From Irpex lacteus (lineage: Eukaryota; Basidiomycota; Agaricomycetes; Polyporales; Irpicaceae), in contig MQVO02000003.1 of the NCBI GenBank assembly GCA_001986395.2, forward strand, positions 1,426,001 to 1,490,000: DNA of 64,000 nt, in the 5' to 3' direction. A model generated the notes under the pieces. It worked only from the letters and a program-made list of their open reading frames with translations, ran no database searches and was not told the DNA's origin. Below are positions 58,915 through 64,000 of this stretch, in pieces. Numbering within the stretch: the stretch's first letter is position 1; every line of letters begins with the position of its first letter. The position numbers and the translations under genes are program-made.

Positions 58915-61072
58915 TCAAGGCCACGCATCCGCACACGTCCTATCCGGCCTCTTACTGTTCCTCCCCTTACAATCCAACTTCCCACAATCCTGACACGGAT
59001 TCGTACAAAACGCCCTCCCACCTTTCCCCTTACACTCATTCGACCCACACTTAACACAATGCCTCACCCGCTTGTGCAGCGGCTCCCCGCTGCCGTCGCC
59101 GCTCTCCACCAACGCAAAGGTGCGTTTCATCGAACTAGGTGTTTGAACGGGGAAGGGCGGTTGTTGGTAGTAGGCGTATGGGGGATAGGTATATGTTTGC
59201 ATGTAGACGCCCTGTTGGGGTGGAGGTGGGGGTACGTGAGGGTGAGCGGGCGCGGCTGTAGGGGCGGGAGGTGGGGGGCCGGGTGCATGTGCGTAGGCGG
59301 CGGTGTATTCAGACGGGATACCTTGAGGCAAGTTGGGCGGGATGTCGTTGGGTCCTGTGGATGGACCTGCGATCGGTGCAGGCTGTGGGTGTTGCTGTTG
59401 TTGAGCATGCTGTTCCGTAGTGGTTTGTTGTGGTTGGACTCCGTTCGTGCTAGCTTCACCGTTGGGGGTGTGGTTGTGGCTCCCCCAGCTGTCTTGGTTG
59501 AAGCCATCGACGGTCTTCTACATCGCGTGATTAAGATAGGAAGGAGCGCAAGGCAGCAACAAATGAGTCAACCGTTACGCAAGTTGAACGTCAAGCAACG
59601 CACAAACCTCCTTGTTCAATTCGCCCTCAATCTCTGCTTCGTCGCTATCCTCGCCCAGTCCATCGCCATCATCATGCTCGACTCCACTAGGACCCGCCGA
59701 GGCGTTTCCCGCAGTCTCAGGTTTCTTTCCTGTCGGTGCCACAGAGATTGGCTGGGCGGCGACTGGTGGCGGAACAGCGGCATGCATATACCACGGTTCT
59801 TCGGGTATCCCATTCTGCACTGCACCAATCAAGCCCAGGATTATCTCCTTCTGCAGTCCAGACCTCAACGAAGCGCGTGTCATGTCCCACAACGCCGACG
59901 ACACACCCATACCACGCCAGCACCACACATCAGGGCCTGAGCCCAAATCCGGAGTGGCACCCGATCCCTGAATGAGCTTCGCAGGGAACTCGTCTTTGAG
60001 CTTGGCGGGAAGTGCACGAAGGATGGAGATATCCGTACTAGCGAACTTGCGACCTTCGCCTCCTGGAATAGCAGAGATACATGCTGGGGAGCGACAGACA
60101 TATTCGCAGCCAATGACGAAGAAAGGCTTGCCGAGGTCATAGACTTTGATAGGCCCGGTACCGATGCGACCTTTATTGATTAGGGACGTTCCGCATACGG
60201 GACATGCTATGCCATTGAAAACGAGAGGTTGAGGGTCCCAGTAAAGGAAACGATGTTCGGAGGGGACACGAGATGTCCCAGCGGAGGCCGTCAGCGAGAA
60301 GTAGGACGGGGAGCTGGGAAGCCAGAACGTCTTGAGGATTGAGTACAGGGTAGGAATATTGTTGTTGTTGGCATCTTTGTTTACGGGGGAGAGGGACGTG
60401 AGATGAGCCTTGAAAGCATCCTCGACAGTGATGCCTGCTGCAGATAGAGGGTTCGGCGCATGAAGTGCAGTCACGAGATGGTAGAGTAGCGCATCCGGGT
60501 GGTGACGTGAGAGCTCTATCCAGTTCTCACGATCGAGGTTGGGGTCGATAGGGAATACAACGTTAGGAGGTGGAGGAGGCCTCAAGGACGCCATAGGCGG
60601 CGCCGATATCGACTGCCATTGTGCGACATCTCCAAACGGAGGTGCTGCCTGCAGACTGTTCAATACCCATATCGCAAGCGAGAACAAGAAGACGTACCCC
60701 GAAAGGAGGCAAAATTCCAGTGGGAGGGACGCCTACTGCAAAGTCACCAGGGCCCCGCTTTCTCGGTCGAGCAGGTTTCTTGGGTCCTACAGAACCTGCA
60801 GGCAAACCATCCTTCCTCGGACGCCCAACCGGCCGTTTTATCTTGGGCTCAGCATTCTCAAGCTGTTTCTTGCCACTGCCTTTGGGACGACCCGGTTTTC
60901 GTTTAACGGGGATTTCTGGGCTAGCTGGTGGCTGTTGTGGCTGTTGCTGTTGAACAAGATTGGGATCACTACTGGCAGGGTGTTGAGGATGCTGCTGGGA
61001 CGAGTCGCTCGTCGACATTGTCTGCGACGTCAGCGCACCGCTGAGTGTACTATGGAGGCTGCTCTCCGCCAT
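58915..61072 (-). CDS. AT-hook protein with DUF6729-like zinc-binding domain
   Basis: Probable nuclear DNA-binding protein. Near the N-terminus are two AT-hooks (KRKPGRPKGSGKK and KRPVGRPRKDG) and a third basic patch (KKPARPRKRGP) after a Gln/Pro-rich start. The first intron joins PPFG to AAPPFGDVAQW. The central domain, about 300 residues, has a Cys-rich site (CPVCGTSL, then CEYVCRSPAC) resembling basidiomycete DUF6729 regions that also occur in KDZ-type transposases. An acidic segment, a Pro/Gln/Tyr-rich linker and a C-terminal Cys cluster (CVKCGSNECKGK, CTNPCQDCGKLDCKGR) follow, ending KRPDRTCADAWP. The donor before the last exon is uncertain: GTTTGT after ELNKE fits the frame. It may be a domesticated transposon-derived protein, which is inference. 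Confidence 0.75.
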
Positions 61073-62029
61073 AAGAGCCTGTATAACGGATATTAACTCG
61101 GTGTTCGTGAGACAAAGGGCCTATCCACGAGAACAAAGGAGCCCTACGCCATGATGCAACCGCAAAGCAGTACACTGTGACGACGATAAGACAATCATTG
61201 TAGCCAAATGTGCAAGCATTGTGCATGATACCGTCTGTCGCCCCCAGAGGTCTTCATCATCACCATAGTGTTTGCTACATAGACGTAGCCATCCCAGAGT
61301 CGAAAGGAGATAGGGGCCACGAGGAGCCCTCCATGTTGAGCACCGAGCAGAACAGCGAGCACGACAAAGAAAACAGCGAGTACATTGTTGTACGTGATGG
61401 CAAACACGAAAGAGTAATTTGATGAAATAAGGGGAGGATTATGCTCACCGAGAATGTCGAAAAATTCAGGAGGGGACTTAGAGAAATGCGAGTAAGAGGT
61501 AGAGAATCTTATCGCAACAAAAATTCCTATTCTCCCCGTAAGGTGATTTGATAAGCAGATTACCAAATAAGTCTATACTCCCTCCCTTCCTTCCGGCGAA
61601 TTCGCGACATCGCACTCTCACACGGCCTCAACAACTCAACTTCTCCATAGAAATCAACGGAGAAAATACAACGTCGCAGTTCATTATCGTATAAATAGTG
61701 GCCGGTGCTGTCCTGTCTCCGCTGGGCGAGACCAGCTCGGGCGGTCGGATCAGGACGCGGTTGCTTACCGAGCCTGAGATTGTTTCAAAAAGTATAAGTA
61801 AAGTGATGAAGGCAAACATAGAGAGACTTATTCTGTACCAGTAACAAGGTAAGTAATCAATAAAATGGTCAATAACGCTCTAGCGTCTATCTTGTCTACG
61901 ATCCTTGTGTGACGTCAGATAAGGTGGAATGGAATAATGGAACGGGCAAGGGGATGGAGACTACTTAGAGCGTGCTGCCTGTCCAAATGAAACGTCCTCA
62001 CCGCTCCTCCTCCCCCACTCCCGCCCGCC
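61073..62029. promoter_or_regulatory. Divergent promoter region
   Basis: Lies between the AT-hook gene (minus) and the DUF4112 gene (plus). A minus-strand hydrophobic open frame at 61195-61566 has no supporting feature. The last 60 bases before 62030 are C-rich. Confidence 0.5.
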
Positions 62030-62959
62030 ATGTCCAACCCCCTGGCAGTCAAGTTTGGTAAAAAGCTTTTCACCAAACATCTGTCACAATACCAGCCGGC
62101 GGACCCTCTGTACGAAACATATGTCGACAAGAAGGGCAGGGAGCGTAGACGCAAGGTGCGTACTCATATTATCTTCCGCTTTTTCCAGAGACTCATTGAC
62201 TGCTGCAGAGAGAGTTACCCCCTGGTCTGTCTGCGCGTGATGCCAAGATACTGAAGGCGGTCAAGAAGCGTGCTCACTACCTGGACAAAGGATTCAGTCT
62301 TTGTGGTCTCCGATTTGGGTGGACATTCATTATCGGTACGCCACACTCTTTTCTAGTAGTAACAGCCATTTCAATGAAGCTTCTCAGGCATCATACCTGG
62401 TGCGGGCGACGTCGCAGATGCCGCCCTCAATTATATACTGGTCGTTCGTAAAGCCCGCCAAGCCGAGTACGTTTCAATTTCATTTTTTCTTGAATATCTA
62501 CGTTTCTCATTTTTGTCGCACAGAATACCCGATTGGCTGCTTCGTAAGATGCTCACCAACAATGTTGTTTCCGCCGCCGCCGGCTTCATCCCCATCCTTG
62601 GCGACGTCGTTCTCGCCGCCTTCAAGGCCAACTCCCGCAATGCCGCTCTCCTCGAAGAATATCTTCGCATCCGTGGCGAAGAGTTTCTAAAGTTTGAAGC
62701 CGAGCGAACAGAAAACCCGCAGAACGTGAAACCGGGCGCTGGCCGCGAGGCAGATGAACGTGTACCTGGCAAGGAGGCGGCTCAGTCGAGCGGTGGATGG
62801 TTCAGGAGGCTGAGCAGGGGAAGCAACAAGAGCGGCGGGAAGAGCAAAGACCCGTCGCCTACTCCTGCGGCTACACGTGCAGCAGGCCCACCCAGGCGTG
62901 AGAGCAGGTTCATTGAGGATGTTCCGGAGACAGTGAATTCGAAGGCGAAGAAGTCATGA
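62030..62959 (+). CDS. DUF4112 domain protein
   Basis: Predicted small membrane-associated protein. Exons give MSNPLAVKFGKKLFTKHLSQ, YETYVDKKGRERRRK, then AVKKRAHYLDKGFSLCGLRF, GWTFIIG|IIPGAGDVADAALN and DWLLRKMLTNNVVSAAAGFI followed by PILGDVVLAAFKANSRNAAL. The paired hydrophobic hairpins with the P-x-x-GD motif (IPGAGD and IPILGD) are the mark of DUF4112. A charged C-terminal tail (SRGSNKSGGKSKDPSPTPAA) follows. Three introns. The function of this family is unknown. Start at 62030 is supported by alignment of the first exon with the usual family N-terminus. Confidence 0.9.
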
Positions 62960-63409
62960 TGGGAAAGTCTGAATGAGCGGAGTACGTTCAGTAGTTGAAG
63001 AAGGCGTGCGGAGCTTGTGGTGCTTGTACGAGTTGATACGGTACTTGCCTTGATTACGATATACCCTTCACACAGTACTAGTTTAGTGTAATTTTTCCAT
63101 GTTCGCGTATTTGGTCTTGTACTGCTTTCATGACGTCGTGTACCTGTCTCTGGCTAATTATAAATTTGGAAGACAATGAGGCAATGAAATACAGGAGACT
63201 TCGATACCATTTACATCGTGTGATTTACTGTTGCCGATACTTCACTAAATAAAACATGTCATACACTTACCTTATCCATAACCGTTTTGACGCTAATGGA
63301 TCACACGATGACAGAAAATACTAGGTTGAAAAGAATGGTATTGGTGATGGTATCAAGAAGTCCATGAAATAGTACACTAGGACCAGCCAGCGTACACTTC
63401 TAGCTTCGT
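62960..63409. other. Convergent intergenic region
   Basis: A/T-rich 3' flanks of the DUF4112 gene and the right-edge gene. Nothing else is seen. Confidence 0.5.
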
Positions 63410-64000
63410 TTAATACTGTCCGTATAACACATCCAAGTAATTCTCCCAAAACTCTTGCGACTCAAAGCCCAGAGTCGGCAAGGTATATTCCTCCTCGCGC
63501 GGGTCAACCGAGGCAGACTCAGCGGTTCCAGTGTTAACATTAAGGGTTGTGTCAACGACCGGGGCGCCGTTCTCGAGACTGAACCCGATGCGGACCTTGG
63601 CGAGGCGTGGCTTAGGATGTGCCATCCAGCCTTCGATAAGGTAGCGCGAGGTGATTTGAGGAAGAAGGTGGGGGGAGGTGTGTGTGTATGCATCACGGGA
63701 GAACAGAGAGTTGTAGAAGGTTGATGATGAGGAGAATGCGGACGACGACAGAGAGTTGGTGGTGGCAGTGGTGGTCGAAGAGGCAGAGTTGGACAATGAC
63801 TCGTTGGTACACGAGCCAAGGGTATGGGTATTGTTGTCGCGGAACCCGTGCTCGTGAAGAGTGAGTACGAGCTCCGGACCGTCCAACTCTGCCAGTGACA
63901 GACCGAGCCCAACTGCTTGCATAGGATAATTTTCGTCGTCGTCGGCATCCACGATCCCGGAAGGGATATACCCCATCAACTCCTCGTCCGACAGACAGAG
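63410..64000 (-). CDS. Unknown protein, 5' end cut by window edge
   Basis: The frame is open from the window edge to a stop at 63410, with no start needed inside. It reads LSDEELMGYIPSGIVDADDD at the edge, then GLGLSLAELDGPELVLTLHE, a Ser/Thr/Ala-rich low-complexity region, and a more conserved-looking end (RYLIEGWMAHPKPRLAKVRI, FESQEFWENYLDVLYGQY). I do not recognise the family. A single long exon of nearly 200 codons with a structured end argues it is real. Confidence 0.6.
   Translation of the reverse strand, partial: LCLSDEELMGYIPSGIVDADDDENYPMQAVGLGLSLAELDGPELVLTLHEHGFRDNNTHTLGSCTNESLSNSASSTTTATTNSLSSSAFSSSSTFYNSLFSRDAYTHTSPHLLPQITSRYLIEGWMAHPKPRLAKVRIGFSLENGAPVVDTTLNVNTGTAESASVDPREEEYTLPTLGFESQEFWENYLDVLYGQY

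Noticed and set aside
61195..61566. Hydrophobic minus-strand open frame
   Set aside because: Could resemble a membrane protein, but there is no family match, splice support or promoter evidence.
1..64000. tRNA, rRNA or CRISPR features
   Set aside because: No cloverleaf-like or regular spaced-repeat pattern was convincing by eye; a tRNA scan was not possible.

Overview
The window is a stretch of a filamentous basidiomycete genome, most likely Agaricomycetes. Almost every gene is broken by many short introns (about 45-70 nt, GT...AG, often splitting codons). Pyrimidine-rich tracts precede several start codons. The protein families are typical mushroom ones: a git3-like 7TM receptor with a long Ser/Pro tail, Ras with a GGGG P-loop, an AT-hook/DUF6729-like protein, and a secreted single-TM Cys-rich protein. 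There are no bacterial-style operons, rRNA genes or CRISPR arrays. All CDS coordinates below run from start to stop codon and include introns. Splice sites were read by eye from GT/AG signals and frame continuity.

Layout. 0.7-3.6 kb: translesion DNA polymerase eta. 4.4-6.9 kb: 7TM receptor. 8.5-13.2 kb: a cluster of three Ras-family genes. Two are in tandem on the plus strand. The third is a strongly diverged gene on the minus strand that has lost the P-loop lysine and the DTAGQ motif but keeps a CaaX box. 13.5-16.2 kb: CIA30 (complex I assembly) divergent from a GPI-type ThuA-like secreted protein. 17.2-19.0 kb: MFS transporter. 21-24.7 kb: two tandem NAD(P)-binding Rossmann genes (type I, then type II). 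25.3-29.6 kb: NCS1 permease and a diacetyl-reductase-like SDR. 30.5-38.6 kb: a large Gln-rich regulator-like gene with a recent in-frame exon duplication, and a Ser/Pro-rich unknown. 38.8-43.4 kb: a 4.63 kb pogo/Tc1-like DNA transposon with perfect 87 bp terminal inverted repeats and a TA target-site duplication. 43.9-46.7 kb: the second pair of NAD(P)-binding genes, here fused head-to-tail into one reading frame. 47.4-48.6 kb: secreted single-TM protein. 49.1-54.7 kb: tandem homogentisate 1,2-dioxygenase genes. 55.9-58.4 kb: transketolase-family enzyme. 58.9-64 kb: AT-hook protein, DUF4112 protein, and a gene cut by the right edge.

The recurring theme is local duplication at several scales. 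These include tandem Ras genes, a pair of NAD(P)-binding paralogues present twice (once fused), tandem homogentisate dioxygenases duplicated with their upstream region, and a 268 bp exon-plus-intron duplication. Three of the four NAD(P)-binding units have an upstream block with a shared CCAAT box and flanking sequence, which suggests co-regulation; the fourth lost its start by fusion.
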